Virus record (IMG/VR): IMGVR_UViG_3300027771_000023
Span: 1-50,882 of that record
From: a virus
Length of the DNA stretch: 50,882 nt
Strand: one strand, 5' to 3'
The notes beneath the pieces were generated by a model. It saw only the letters and a list, made by a program, of their open reading frames with translations. It was not told the DNA's origin and ran no database searches. Shown one piece after another: positions 21,917-29,846 of this stretch (position 1 is its first letter; every line of letters starts with the position of its first letter). The position numbers and the translations under genes were made by a program.

Positions 21917-23105
21917 TATACTTCTCCAATACTTTTTCATAAACGGATGTTGCAATTGCCTTCATCATTAGTGGCGGCACCATCCTACCAATTCGTTCTG
22001 CCTTCTGATTCCACTTACCTGTAAGTTTGAAATCATCTGGTAGAGACATAATTCTTTTCAATTCACCTAGTGTTAACTTTCTTGGTTCAATCCAATGGAA
22101 TGCCCCAGCAGTTGTATCTGCACTACCCATTGCAGTCAGAGTTGGAGCTGGTGCGTATTGTGACACACGTTTCAGATTGAAGTGATGTCCTTTAGGATGA
22201 TAATCACCACCAGTGAGAACTTTCTCTGGGTCAATTGGCATCTTACTTCCTGTCTGTTTCCAGTATGCAGTATTAGTAAACTTCTCTGTTAGATACTTCA
22301 CCTCTTCTGCATCATATTCCAAACCAACCATCACATCCTTGACAGGTATAACTATATTACTTGGGTCTGGGAATAGTGTTGATAGTGACATAAAGTTTAA
22401 TCCAATAGAAGATAAAACGTCTTGTCTAACTGCAATAAAAATAACCCTTGATCTAGTTTGTGAAACACCATAGTATCGACTATCTAAAACTTGGGCGCAC
22501 ACCTCATATCCAATCTCTTCAAATGTATTAAGAATTTTGTTGAAATATGTCTTGGCCTCACCTATAGTCAATCCTTTTACATTCTCTGCAATAATTACTT
22601 TAGGTTTAATTTCTTCAGCAATACGCAAGAACTCAAAGAACAAGTCTTCAATGTTTTCTACTGTCTTCCCGTCAGAATAGTTTTTAGTTTGATTCCAACC
22701 ATCAGAATGTTTACCACTTACCTTTTCGATTGTAACATTACCAAACAAGTCTATACGTTCTTCTTCATGTATATTGTGTGACAATTTCCCTGCGACACTA
22801 AATGCAGAACATGGGGGTGACCCATCAAGTATGTCTAACTCACCAACACCAATACCAGCTGCATCAAGGAAATCTTTACCAGACAGTTCCTTGATATCGT
22901 CTGGTAATATTACAGTGTCAGGATAGTTCTCAGCATATGTGTTCCGCCCCTCCAGCACGAACTCATTTGCCACAAGGACTTTACCCCCTGCAAGTTTATA
23001 ACCACAGGATGAACCGCCCCCACCAGAAAATGTTGATATCACAGTAAATTTGTTTTGTGCAGACGCATCATATACGTCTTGTAGGTTATAAGGTACATAT
23101 TTCAT
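21909..23105 (-). CDS. C5-cytosine DNA methyltransferase with Arg in motif X (candidate carboxymethyltransferase)
   Basis: 398 aa. All C5-MTase motifs are present: I ISTFSGGGGSS (24-33), IV DGSPPCSAFS (94-103, catalytic Cys99), VI IIAENVKGL (ENV 174-176), VIII SQTRSRVIF (QxRxR, 216-220), a target-recognition region at about 230-345, and motif X RIGRMVPPLMMKAI. In ordinary enzymes motif X reads G-N-x-V-P; here the Asn is Arg374 (codon AGG, 21984-21986). Asn to Lys/Arg at this position is the change I recall making a CpG enzyme accept carboxy-SAM. With cmoA next door, the likely product is 5-carboxymethylcytosine (inference). It overlaps both neighbours. An ordinary methylase against restriction remains the alternative. 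Confidence 0.93.
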   Translation of the reverse strand: MKYVPYNLQDVYDASAQNKFTVISTFSGGGGSSCGYKLAGGKVLVANEFVLEGRNTYAENYPDTVILPDDIKELSGKDFLDAAGIGVGELDILDGSPPCSAFSVAGKLSHNIHEEERIDLFGNVTIEKVSGKHSDGWNQTKNYSDGKTVENIEDLFFEFLRIAEEIKPKVIIAENVKGLTIGEAKTYFNKILNTFEEIGYEVCAQVLDSRYYGVSQTRSRVIFIAVRQDVLSSIGLNFMSLSTLFPDPSNIVIPVKDVMVGLEYDAEEVKYLTEKFTNTAYWKQTGSKMPIDPEKVLTGGDYHPKGHHFNLKRVSQYAPAPTLTAMGSADTTAGAFHWIEPRKLTLGELKRIMSLPDDFKLTGKWNQKAERIGRMVPPLMMKAIATSVYEKVLEKYNG

Positions 23106-23920
23106 ACAAAAAACTCCTCTAAAGTGTCCTTACTATTTAGCGTGTTCCAATCTCTACATATGTCCATTATTCTACTCCTGTTCTTAAAGTTTACTGTCGG
23201 ATCATCTATCAATGATTCGAATAACTCTATTATACCAGAATCTATCTGTAAATTCAAGTGGTTTTTCACTTTTCCTATCAATTTAAATTCATCAAACGCA
23301 TTCCTTACATGGTGCTTCTGAAAGGGTTTATTCAATTCATCCCAACTCTTACTATAGAAAAACTTCTTAACACTATCCGTTAAGTATGGTGTAATGAACT
23401 TTTTGTTATGTGAGTCTGAAACTTTTCGATGCTGCAAATAGCCAGCACAATTCTCAGGCAGAAAATAATTATCTCTAAACTTGTCAAACAATTCTTGTGT
23501 ATGTTTGAAATGCATCATTGCCTTTTTACTGAGACCATAATACCCATCAGCGGCCCAGCCTGACAAAACTTCCGTTTCCTCTATTTGACCATACGCATAT
23601 AGAAATGGATATACACACTCAAAATGGGTCTTCTTTCTAGAGCCCAATTTTACTAGTCTATGGAAATCTTCAACCAGATTATTAGTTGGAACTTTGATGC
23701 CTGTAAATTCCCACTTACAAATTTCAGCAATCTCTTTTGCCTTTATGTAGTCATATGACTCATGCGTATCTAAGCAAAAGCTATATGCGTGAATTATTTT
23801 ACCTAATCTTTGTGCAGCGAATGCTACTGAAATTGAGTCAGCACCGCCAGAAAGCAGCACTGCACATTTGTCAGAATCAGATACTTTACTAATTTCATTT
23901 TCTAACAGTTTGTCAATCAT
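23102..23920 (-). CDS. Asparagine-synthase-like PP-loop ATPase without glutaminase domain
   Basis: 272 aa. PP-loop CAVLLSGGADSISVAFA (SGGADS at 24-29) and the AsnB-type second motif LSGWAADGYYGLSKKAM (119-135), then ITPYLTDSVKKFFYS and FQKHHVRNAF, which match the C-terminal synthetase domain of asparagine synthase. The N-terminal Cys-nucleophile glutaminase domain is absent, so ammonia must come from elsewhere. The known chemistry of the family is ATP activation of a carboxylate to acyl-AMP and amidation. In this operon a carboxylate on the base would be a natural substrate, giving 5-carbamoylmethylcytosine (inference). It overlaps both neighbours by ATGA. tRNA-type or queuosine-type PP-loop enzymes are less similar. 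Confidence 0.8.
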   Translation of the reverse strand: MIDKLLENEISKVSDSDKCAVLLSGGADSISVAFAAQRLGKIIHAYSFCLDTHESYDYIKAKEIAEICKWEFTGIKVPTNNLVEDFHRLVKLGSRKKTHFECVYPFLYAYGQIEETEVLSGWAADGYYGLSKKAMMHFKHTQELFDKFRDNYFLPENCAGYLQHRKVSDSHNKKFITPYLTDSVKKFFYSKSWDELNKPFQKHHVRNAFDEFKLIGKVKNHLNLQIDSGIIELFESLIDDPTVNFKNRSRIMDICRDWNTLNSKDTLEEFFV

Positions 23921-25002
23921 ATATCAAGACGTTCCCATGGCTTCCCATCAATACCAACAAGATCAATCTCTTTAGCAGTACCTTCATCATTATTAATTCT
24001 TTCTACATCTTGAGCAAAGAAACCATTAAAAGTTAAAGGAAATCTTCCCTTACTTCTTGTTTCAACTTCAGATATTGGCATATCAATATAATATGAAACC
24101 CATTTATTAAACATAGGTTCCATACGATCAAATTCTTCACATATTTCTTTACGTTTAATATCAAGAGTTTTAGGATTGGGTTCATCAACCCAAGTCGTGA
24201 GATATACCTTTTGAAAACTATTCTTTACACTTAAAGTCATTCCATCCCAAAAAAAGTTTTTCAATGCAGTAAACTTTCGAGCATAACCAAAAGATGTAGT
24301 CTTTTCGTTCTTCATACCCTCAAATGGTAGATTTAATCTTGTGGCTTCTTTCTTTGCTCGACTTGTACTCAATGCTTTCATAGTAGACCAACGAGAGATG
24401 TGTTCTTTACGAAGCGTTTTTAAGATAGGTTCGTGCCATTTGGGTTTGCTACGACATATTAGTTCAAGGTATTTGAGGATTGCCTCATCAGTATCTACAA
24501 TGAGGTTACTAACAACAGCATTAACTACAGACTTTAAGATAGTAGTTTTGGAATTTGCAACCGCTGGTGCATTGTGTTCTTCATCATCATTAGAATTACA
24601 TTTGAAAACCTCAAGCTTCATTTCTGTATCATACTCAACTATATCATAAATTGCAGTTTCCCAACTAAGCCTGTCTTGAGCAGCATTTCTTCCATAACCA
24701 ACTATTCCTTTAAACATTTTAGGATCATCTTTATCTACAATAATTGCTTGTGGTGGTTTTGTATACAAAAACCCTACATTTGAATAAGAGTTCTCTATTC
24801 CATCAACACGTTCTTCACCAGAATCTTCTTCACGAATTTGTTCTGAAATTTTGAATGACACTTTAGAACGATTTAATACAAGACGTTTCTTAAATGTAAT
24901 GCCGGGGAACAATGGTTTCCCATCAGTTCCTAATTGCATATAGTACATTTCTGGTGGACATTCTCTAAGCGACCTATCTAGGTCAAACTGTATTTTAGTC
25001 AT
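23917..25002 (-). CDS. ParB/Srx-fold-like protein, first gene of the modification operon
   Basis: 361 aa from ATG 25002, placed after a strong AAGGAGGA site; the longer frame starts inside the leader. Residues about 80-160 resemble a ParB-type domain: PPQAIIVD, then GIVGYGRNAAQDRLSW (the G-x-x-R-x-x-A core, Arg105), AIYDIVEYD, and NDDEEHNAPAVANSK. The remainder (about 165-361) is helical and unassigned. ParB-fold proteins use CTP or ATP, or act as nucleases or kinases; phage members occur near DNA-modification genes. Possible roles: DNA specificity, a nucleotide-dependent step, or regulation. The match is by eye and moderate. Confidence 0.6.
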   Translation of the reverse strand: MTKIQFDLDRSLRECPPEMYYMQLGTDGKPLFPGITFKKRLVLNRSKVSFKISEQIREEDSGEERVDGIENSYSNVGFLYTKPPQAIIVDKDDPKMFKGIVGYGRNAAQDRLSWETAIYDIVEYDTEMKLEVFKCNSNDDEEHNAPAVANSKTTILKSVVNAVVSNLIVDTDEAILKYLELICRSKPKWHEPILKTLRKEHISRWSTMKALSTSRAKKEATRLNLPFEGMKNEKTTSFGYARKFTALKNFFWDGMTLSVKNSFQKVYLTTWVDEPNPKTLDIKRKEICEEFDRMEPMFNKWVSYYIDMPISEVETRSKGRFPLTFNGFFAQDVERINNDEGTAKEIDLVGIDGKPWERLDI

Positions 25003-25026
25003 ATTTTCCTCCTTATTGGTTATGAC

Positions 25027-25047
25027 AAGGTAGTAATATACTACCTT
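25027..25047 (-). promoter_or_regulatory. Palindromic leader element of the modification operon
   Basis: Minus strand AAGGTAGTA-TAT-TACTACCTT: a perfect 9-bp inverted repeat with a 3-nt centre, between the promoter and the ribosome site. There is no T run. It may be a repressor operator or an RNA hairpin controlling translation. Confidence 0.65.
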
Positions 25048-25082
25048 CTTGGTAATAAAAGAAATATTCAATTATTACAGTT

Positions 25083-25111
25083 ATTATACTACTTTTTAGC
25101 GCCCCTGTCAA
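25083..25111 (-). promoter_or_regulatory. Sigma-70 early promoter of the modification operon
   Basis: Minus strand: TTGACA (25106-25111), 17-bp spacer, TATAAT (25083-25088); both hexamers are perfect. It lies between the polymerase stop and the ParB-like gene, so the four-gene operon can be expressed early and apart from gene 43. Confidence 0.9.
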
Positions 25112-25116
25112 GAGGT

Positions 25117-27648
25117 TTATCCAAAAAAGTCTTCTAATGTTGTTTGTGTTCCATAAGAACGATCTATATCCCATCCAATCTGATTCATAATAAAAGTCAA
25201 AGGTTCTACGAAGGCCTTGGCATACTGCGTATCATAATCTATATAACGATGAATATCAAACTCTGGTGGAAGTTTAGTTATAAAGGATATAACATTTGAT
25301 GACATAGGATTAGGAGTTCTCAAGTGAATGAACTTAATCTTTTCTCCGCCTTTGATAAGAGGATACTTGTGTGTCAGTTTATTCTTCTTGGCAAAATGAT
25401 TGTATAGCAGACTTCCACGACAGTGCATGGGAACACCCTTCAGAAAAATACTGGAACTACTACTCCATTTATCAAGTCCATTAACAGAACGAGGAAATGC
25501 AATGTCTTCTACTGGTAACTTCATAAACTCTTCTCTGAAGTCAATGATGAAATCGTTCACATCTTGTTCTGTACCAGACATGATAATCTTTAGACACTCT
25601 TTAAGTTTACTACGACAAGGTGCTGGTGTACTACTTTTGACCGCCTCCACGCCCATTATTTTGAGTTTAGGTTCTTGGTAACGTACACCTTCCATATCCC
25701 ATACATTTAAGATGTACCGCTTCTTTGCAGTCCAGATACCTTTGTCGGCAATTGCCTCCCGTCCCATTTCCATCTTCTGGCGATAGGCATTTACATATGT
25801 AGCAAGGTCTTGATAACATGAATCAATAAAAGGTTCGATTTTCTCTTTAGCAATCTTATCAAGGAAGTCAACCACCCTGAGTCGATATGAATCCTCTGAC
25901 TCAGCATCTCTCTTCGTAAGCACCTTACTAACAAGTTCATCAAACCTAATGTACACCGAATCTGTATCTGATGCAATGACATAATCCACTCCTTCACTTT
26001 TCAGCAGTTTATTCAAGTAACCATTCAGTGCCTTTTCAATCCACCGAATAGCTAGTTGGCCAGAAGTTGTAATACCTTCTGCAATCTTTAAATCATAATA
26101 CCTAAACCATTCATTACCAATCGCACCATAAGCAGAGTTCAAGGAAATCTTTCGTGCCATCTGGATGTTCTTAAAACGAGATACATCGTTTAGGTACTTA
26201 GAGTCTTTAGTATCTTCATATTGTTGTTGAGCAACCAACATCTTCTTTTTATAGATAGTACGATCATTGTACATCTCTTGCATTATCTCAGGTAAGAACC
26301 CTTGTTTCTTTGTTCTGAACAATGCACCATTTGGTGTCCGAGTAACTTGTGCGGCTGGTAACATAGACAAGTCTATCTTTTTTTCCAACATGTCATCAAT
26401 AGTATTGTCGTTGTAAGGCATAGACTGAGGCATCAACATCTCTGGTGAAATATTGTATTGCATAATCAGGTGAGGATACAGTGAGTTCAAGTCAAAAGAC
26501 ATTACCCATTTATGCTGTCCAACCTGTGGGTCTTTGACATATGCACCAACATATTTCTCACCCTTAGATTCGCTTCTTGGTTTTGTTGGGATAACAATCT
26601 TCTTTCGTAGAAGATGGTTGTAAATCAACACATCCCAATACTTAACTGAAGTGAATGCATCAGACATATTAACCTTAGCCTCATACGTCATAGTAAGAAG
26701 TAAGTCAATCAACTTCATTTTAGAGTCGAGTCTATCAACCAATTCAACGTCCATAATGTTGTAGTCAATAAAAGATTGATAGTCTTTCTGATACCAATCA
26801 CTGAATGTATCGTAGGGATTTTCATCCTTACGTTGTCCAAGTTCGACATGAGCAATGTGGTCAAGACGATACGACTCTTGGTTTGTGTATGTGAATTTCT
26901 TGTACAGTTGTAGGTAGTCAAGATTATTGACACCTAAGATTTCAAACATTTCTGTCTTCTTACCAAACCCACTGTTCACCATGCGTGACTGAACAACACC
27001 CCAAGGAGATAGACGTTTGACAGCCTCTTCACCTAACTGGGAAGTTATTCGGTTGCAGATGTAGGGAAGGTCAAAGAACTCTGTGTTCCAACCAGTAATA
27101 ATATCAGGATGATCTGCATCCCACCATCCAAGGAACCTTGCAAGAAGGTCACGTTCAGTAGGACAATGAATATAATCTACATCATCCCTACTGTTTTTGT
27201 AGGGATGCATACCCCATACGATAAACTTGCCAGTGCTGTGGTCTTTGACAGTGATAGACAGCATTGGTTCTGCTGCTTGGTCTGCATGGGGGAATCCGTT
27301 CTCACATTCCACCTCAATATCTATCGTGACAATCTTCAGTTGTTTTGAATCAAATTCAATTTGTCTTGGATACTTTTCAGATAGATATGTGTAAGGGAAT
27401 TGGTTCATTCCATACACAAGATGTGGTTGAGACTGATACTGTTCAATAAATGATTTCGCCTCCTTAATAGAAAGGAACTTCATTGGATTGACGTTTTTAT
27501 CGTCTAAGGTTTTCCAACCAGTTTCTTTCTGTACAGGAACGTAGAGAGTAGGCTCGTACTTCACTTTAAAGTTAGTACGAACACCATTCTCTACGGCACG
27601 AACAAGCAGTTGATTGCCCCATTGGGCAACGTGTGTGTAAAAGTTCAA
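25117..27648 (-). CDS. 43: Family B DNA polymerase (T4 gp43)
   Basis: 843 aa. The exonuclease domain has TIDIEVE; polymerase motif A is SLYPHLIMQYNIS, motif B KISLNSAYGAIGN, motif C ASDTDSVYI. The C-terminus TTLEDFFG is a sliding-clamp-binding peptide. Replicates the phage genome with clamp 45 and loader 44/62. The start is placed at TTG 27648 ((M)NFYTH) with GAGG upstream, because related polymerases open this way and no ATG exists nearby; a TTG six codons earlier is the alternative. There is no sign of inteins or introns. It is transcribed from the promoter at 27675-27703. Confidence 0.95.
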   Translation of the reverse strand: MNFYTHVAQWGNQLLVRAVENGVRTNFKVKYEPTLYVPVQKETGWKTLDDKNVNPMKFLSIKEAKSFIEQYQSQPHLVYGMNQFPYTYLSEKYPRQIEFDSKQLKIVTIDIEVECENGFPHADQAAEPMLSITVKDHSTGKFIVWGMHPYKNSRDDVDYIHCPTERDLLARFLGWWDADHPDIITGWNTEFFDLPYICNRITSQLGEEAVKRLSPWGVVQSRMVNSGFGKKTEMFEILGVNNLDYLQLYKKFTYTNQESYRLDHIAHVELGQRKDENPYDTFSDWYQKDYQSFIDYNIMDVELVDRLDSKMKLIDLLLTMTYEAKVNMSDAFTSVKYWDVLIYNHLLRKKIVIPTKPRSESKGEKYVGAYVKDPQVGQHKWVMSFDLNSLYPHLIMQYNISPEMLMPQSMPYNDNTIDDMLEKKIDLSMLPAAQVTRTPNGALFRTKKQGFLPEIMQEMYNDRTIYKKKMLVAQQQYEDTKDSKYLNDVSRFKNIQMARKISLNSAYGAIGNEWFRYYDLKIAEGITTSGQLAIRWIEKALNGYLNKLLKSEGVDYVIASDTDSVYIRFDELVSKVLTKRDAESEDSYRLRVVDFLDKIAKEKIEPFIDSCYQDLATYVNAYRQKMEMGREAIADKGIWTAKKRYILNVWDMEGVRYQEPKLKIMGVEAVKSSTPAPCRSKLKECLKIIMSGTEQDVNDFIIDFREEFMKLPVEDIAFPRSVNGLDKWSSSSSIFLKGVPMHCRGSLLYNHFAKKNKLTHKYPLIKGGEKIKFIHLRTPNPMSSNVISFITKLPPEFDIHRYIDYDTQYAKAFVEPLTFIMNQIGWDIDRSYGTQTTLEDFFG

Positions 27649-27674
27649 ATGTATTACCTCAATCAATTAAGATC

Positions 27675-27703
27675 ATTATATAGTATTTTGGGGTAAAAGT
27701 CAA
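27675..27703 (-). promoter_or_regulatory. Sigma-70 early promoter for DNA polymerase 43
   Basis: Minus strand: TTGACT (27698-27703), 17-bp spacer, TATAAT (27675-27680). The start point would be about 27668, giving a leader of roughly 20 nt before the TTG start. Confidence 0.85.
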
Positions 27704-27715
27704 TAGAAAAATAGG

Positions 27716-28120
27716 TTATAGTTCCCGTTTTTTTCCAATGTTATATTTTGTCTCCAAATCCCACTCGTTCTTTTCCTTAAAGGAAATAACTTTGATTTGT
27801 GACAATGGTGCTTTTGGTTCTGCTTCACCGATTATTTCGATTAGTCCCCAATCACTTAAAAGAACTGATATTGAGTTCCTTCGAGCCACATCATTCTCAG
27901 TGATGTTTGTTTCCTTACCATCAAGGGCAAACAACTCTTTAAAATGTACAATGTAATACCTACCTTGTTTATGTAGGATATGACATGATTGGTACAACTT
28001 TCTCTCTTTGCGAGAGGCGACACCTATACGAGATAGTGTCTCACGAACCTTTAAGAAGTCATCAGGTTCTTTTAGTTTTACTTCTAGCATCCTGTCAGGT
28101 CGCCATTCAATTTCTTCCAT
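27716..28120 (-). CDS. regA: RegA translational repressor
   Basis: 134 aa. The region FLKVRETLSRIGVASRKE, KLYQSCHILHKQGRYYIVHF and KELFALDGKETNI is the hallmark of T4 RegA, which binds the ribosome-binding sites of early messages and shuts off their translation. The start is ATG 28120 with AGGTGG five nt upstream; a GTG three codons earlier is less likely. It overlaps the end of gene 62 by 14 nt. Gene order 44-62-regA-43 is as in T4, apart from the HNH insertion. Confidence 0.95.
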   Translation of the reverse strand: MEEIEWRPDRMLEVKLKEPDDFLKVRETLSRIGVASRKERKLYQSCHILHKQGRYYIVHFKELFALDGKETNITENDVARRNSISVLLSDWGLIEIIGEAEPKAPLSQIKVISFKEKNEWDLETKYNIGKKREL

Positions 28121-28505
28121 TTTTTCCACCTTTAATCAAACTATCCTTAATAGTTTGTATTTGTTCATTATTAAGTACCGATAGAGCAACCTTCGCCTTC
28201 TCATTACTATAACCATAATACTCTTTAATACAATCCAAATCATCTAACTTTTCTGCCTTAACCCAAGGCGCGAATCGTTTCTTTGATCTAATAGTATTTA
28301 GTAAAAAATCATACTGTAGTTTTGCGTCAAGGTGGTGACGCATATTCATTTCATTAACGAACATAATGGTTTCATGGAAAGGAGATAGACACCTATTGAC
28401 AACATAGGCTGGATACTTCTTTTCCCACATAGGATCATCTGAATCCATCAGATTTTCCTTAGTGTGATTGATTGAGTTGAGGTAATGCTTTAGTTCATAT
28501 GACAT
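28107..28505 (-). CDS. 62: Clamp loader small subunit (T4 gp62)
   Basis: 132 aa. The opening MSYELKHYLNSINHTKENLM and the ending SLIKGGKNGRN agree with T4-like gp62 as I recall it, and the context (after 44, before regA) is exact. It forms the 44/62 complex that loads clamp 45. It is shorter than T4 gp62 (187 aa), as in other marine relatives. The start overlaps the end of the HNH gene (11 nt). Confidence 0.85.
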   Translation of the reverse strand: MSYELKHYLNSINHTKENLMDSDDPMWEKKYPAYVVNRCLSPFHETIMFVNEMNMRHHLDAKLQYDFLLNTIRSKKRFAPWVKAEKLDDLDCIKEYYGYSNEKAKVALSVLNNEQIQTIKDSLIKGGKNGRN

Positions 28506-28890
28506 TGTACGACTCGTATGTATTTGTATTTTTAAAATTATCTGATGGAGTAGTCCATCTTAAATTAGAAGATTTTGCATTTTGTCTATCCCTATCAATA
28601 TGGTCTATATCACCATGAGTAAAGTAGAAATCAAACCTTTCTTTATACATAAATTGTTCCCATATGTCTTTTCTCAAAAATGATGGACACGGAAAATCTA
28701 AATGAGTTAGTGCAACTGCTCTGTGGACATAAGTATTTTTTCTTACACCATCAATATTAAAAGAAAATGATGGATACTCTTTTCTTGGATATAATTTTAA
28801 TTGATTAAGTCTATCTCTATTAAATACTCTCCCATAATTACTAATAAGATAATTAGGTTTTAATGGGTAAGGTTTCCATAACTCTTTCAT
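28495..28890 (-). CDS. HNH homing endonuclease with NUMOD4 domain
   Basis: 131 aa. The N-terminal ELWKPYPLKPNYLISNYGRV is a NUMOD4 motif; VHRAVALTH and DIDHIDRDRQNAKSSNLRWT form the HNH catalytic region (His-Asp-His and Asn). Such free-standing endonucleases cut alleles lacking the gene and spread by repair. It sits between genes 44 and 62 with a 4-nt overlap upstream and an 11-nt overlap downstream, so it entered without breaking translational coupling. It is more AT-rich than its neighbours by eye, consistent with transfer. Confidence 0.9.
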   Translation of the reverse strand: MKELWKPYPLKPNYLISNYGRVFNRDRLNQLKLYPRKEYPSFSFNIDGVRKNTYVHRAVALTHLDFPCPSFLRKDIWEQFMYKERFDFYFTHGDIDHIDRDRQNAKSSNLRWTTPSDNFKNTNTYESYNVI

Positions 28891-29825
28891 TTGAATTGCA
28901 CCTGTGACATAACCTCAATCATAAACGCTTGCATGTTTATGTCTTGGTCTGCAACAAATGCTGATTTGTATTGATAGTCTGCAACTGCCATAACCATGTG
29001 TGGAATGGTACTTGGTGCGATAACATCATACAGTGTATCGTAAATCTTACGAAATATTTGGGCAGGGTCGTTGTCTAGATTGTTTGCAATCCAAGTCCGA
29101 ATACCTTTAAAGTCTTTCGCCTTGAGAAGTGGAATCAAGTCCTTCATATTCGATTCTAAGATGTTAACAAGTATACCACTGTCAATCATACCAGAAGCAG
29201 AATATCTTTGCAATTCGTTTAGAACCCTACGCCAATCTGGAAAATGAGTCATCACCAGTTGTTGTACAACCTTAGGCTGATACTCAATGTTCTGTTCTGC
29301 AAGAATGTTTTGCACACGTTTGTAGAACTCTCCAGCAAGTTTAGGTTTGTCTGACTTGGGTATCTTAAATACCACACCAGAACACCGACTATGCAAAGGT
29401 TCGATAATTCGGTTCTTGAAGTTACAAGTAAGGATGAATCCACAGTTGTTGTGGAACTCCTCAATAAACCCACGCAATGCTGGTTGTGTGGATTGTGGAT
29501 TGAGATAGTCTGCCTCATCAAGAATTACAAACTTACGATTACCATCCATAGAGACAGTACTTGCAAAGTTCTTAATCTTGTTTCGCAATACATCAATGCC
29601 TGATTCTTCAGAACCATTAATCAACATATAGGTTGCACCGATTTCTTCAAGCATTGCTTTTGCAACAGTTGTCTTACCGACACCAGCCCCACCAGACAGT
29701 AGTAGATTTGGAATCTGTTTATTATCTACAAACTGTTGGAAGGTTTTCTTCAAGTCTTCAGTAAGAACACACTCACTGATTGTTTTCGGGCGGTATTTCT
29801 CCACCCATAGATTCACATCATTCAT
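28887..29825 (-). CDS. 44: Clamp loader large subunit (T4 gp44, AAA+ ATPase)
   Basis: 312 aa. Opens WVEKYRPKTISECVL; Walker A is SGGAGVGKTT (44-53), Walker B FVILDEADYL (DEAD box), sensor/arginine finger PLHSRCSG. Uses ATP to open clamp 45 and load it on DNA. Length matches T4 gp44 (319 aa). It lies 21 nt after gene 45. The ribosome site is weak (TAGG, long spacing). Confidence 0.95.
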   Translation of the reverse strand: MNDVNLWVEKYRPKTISECVLTEDLKKTFQQFVDNKQIPNLLLSGGAGVGKTTVAKAMLEEIGATYMLINGSEESGIDVLRNKIKNFASTVSMDGNRKFVILDEADYLNPQSTQPALRGFIEEFHNNCGFILTCNFKNRIIEPLHSRCSGVVFKIPKSDKPKLAGEFYKRVQNILAEQNIEYQPKVVQQLVMTHFPDWRRVLNELQRYSASGMIDSGILVNILESNMKDLIPLLKAKDFKGIRTWIANNLDNDPAQIFRKIYDTLYDVIAPSTIPHMVMAVADYQYKSAFVADQDINMQAFMIEVMSQVQFK

Positions 29826-29846
29826 TATATAATATACCTATTCAGT

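Noticed and set aside
21917-21955. Longer start for the CmoA-like protein
   Set aside because: It has no ribosome site and lies within the methyltransferase gene; ATG 21916 follows GGAGAAG and matches the CmoA N-terminus.
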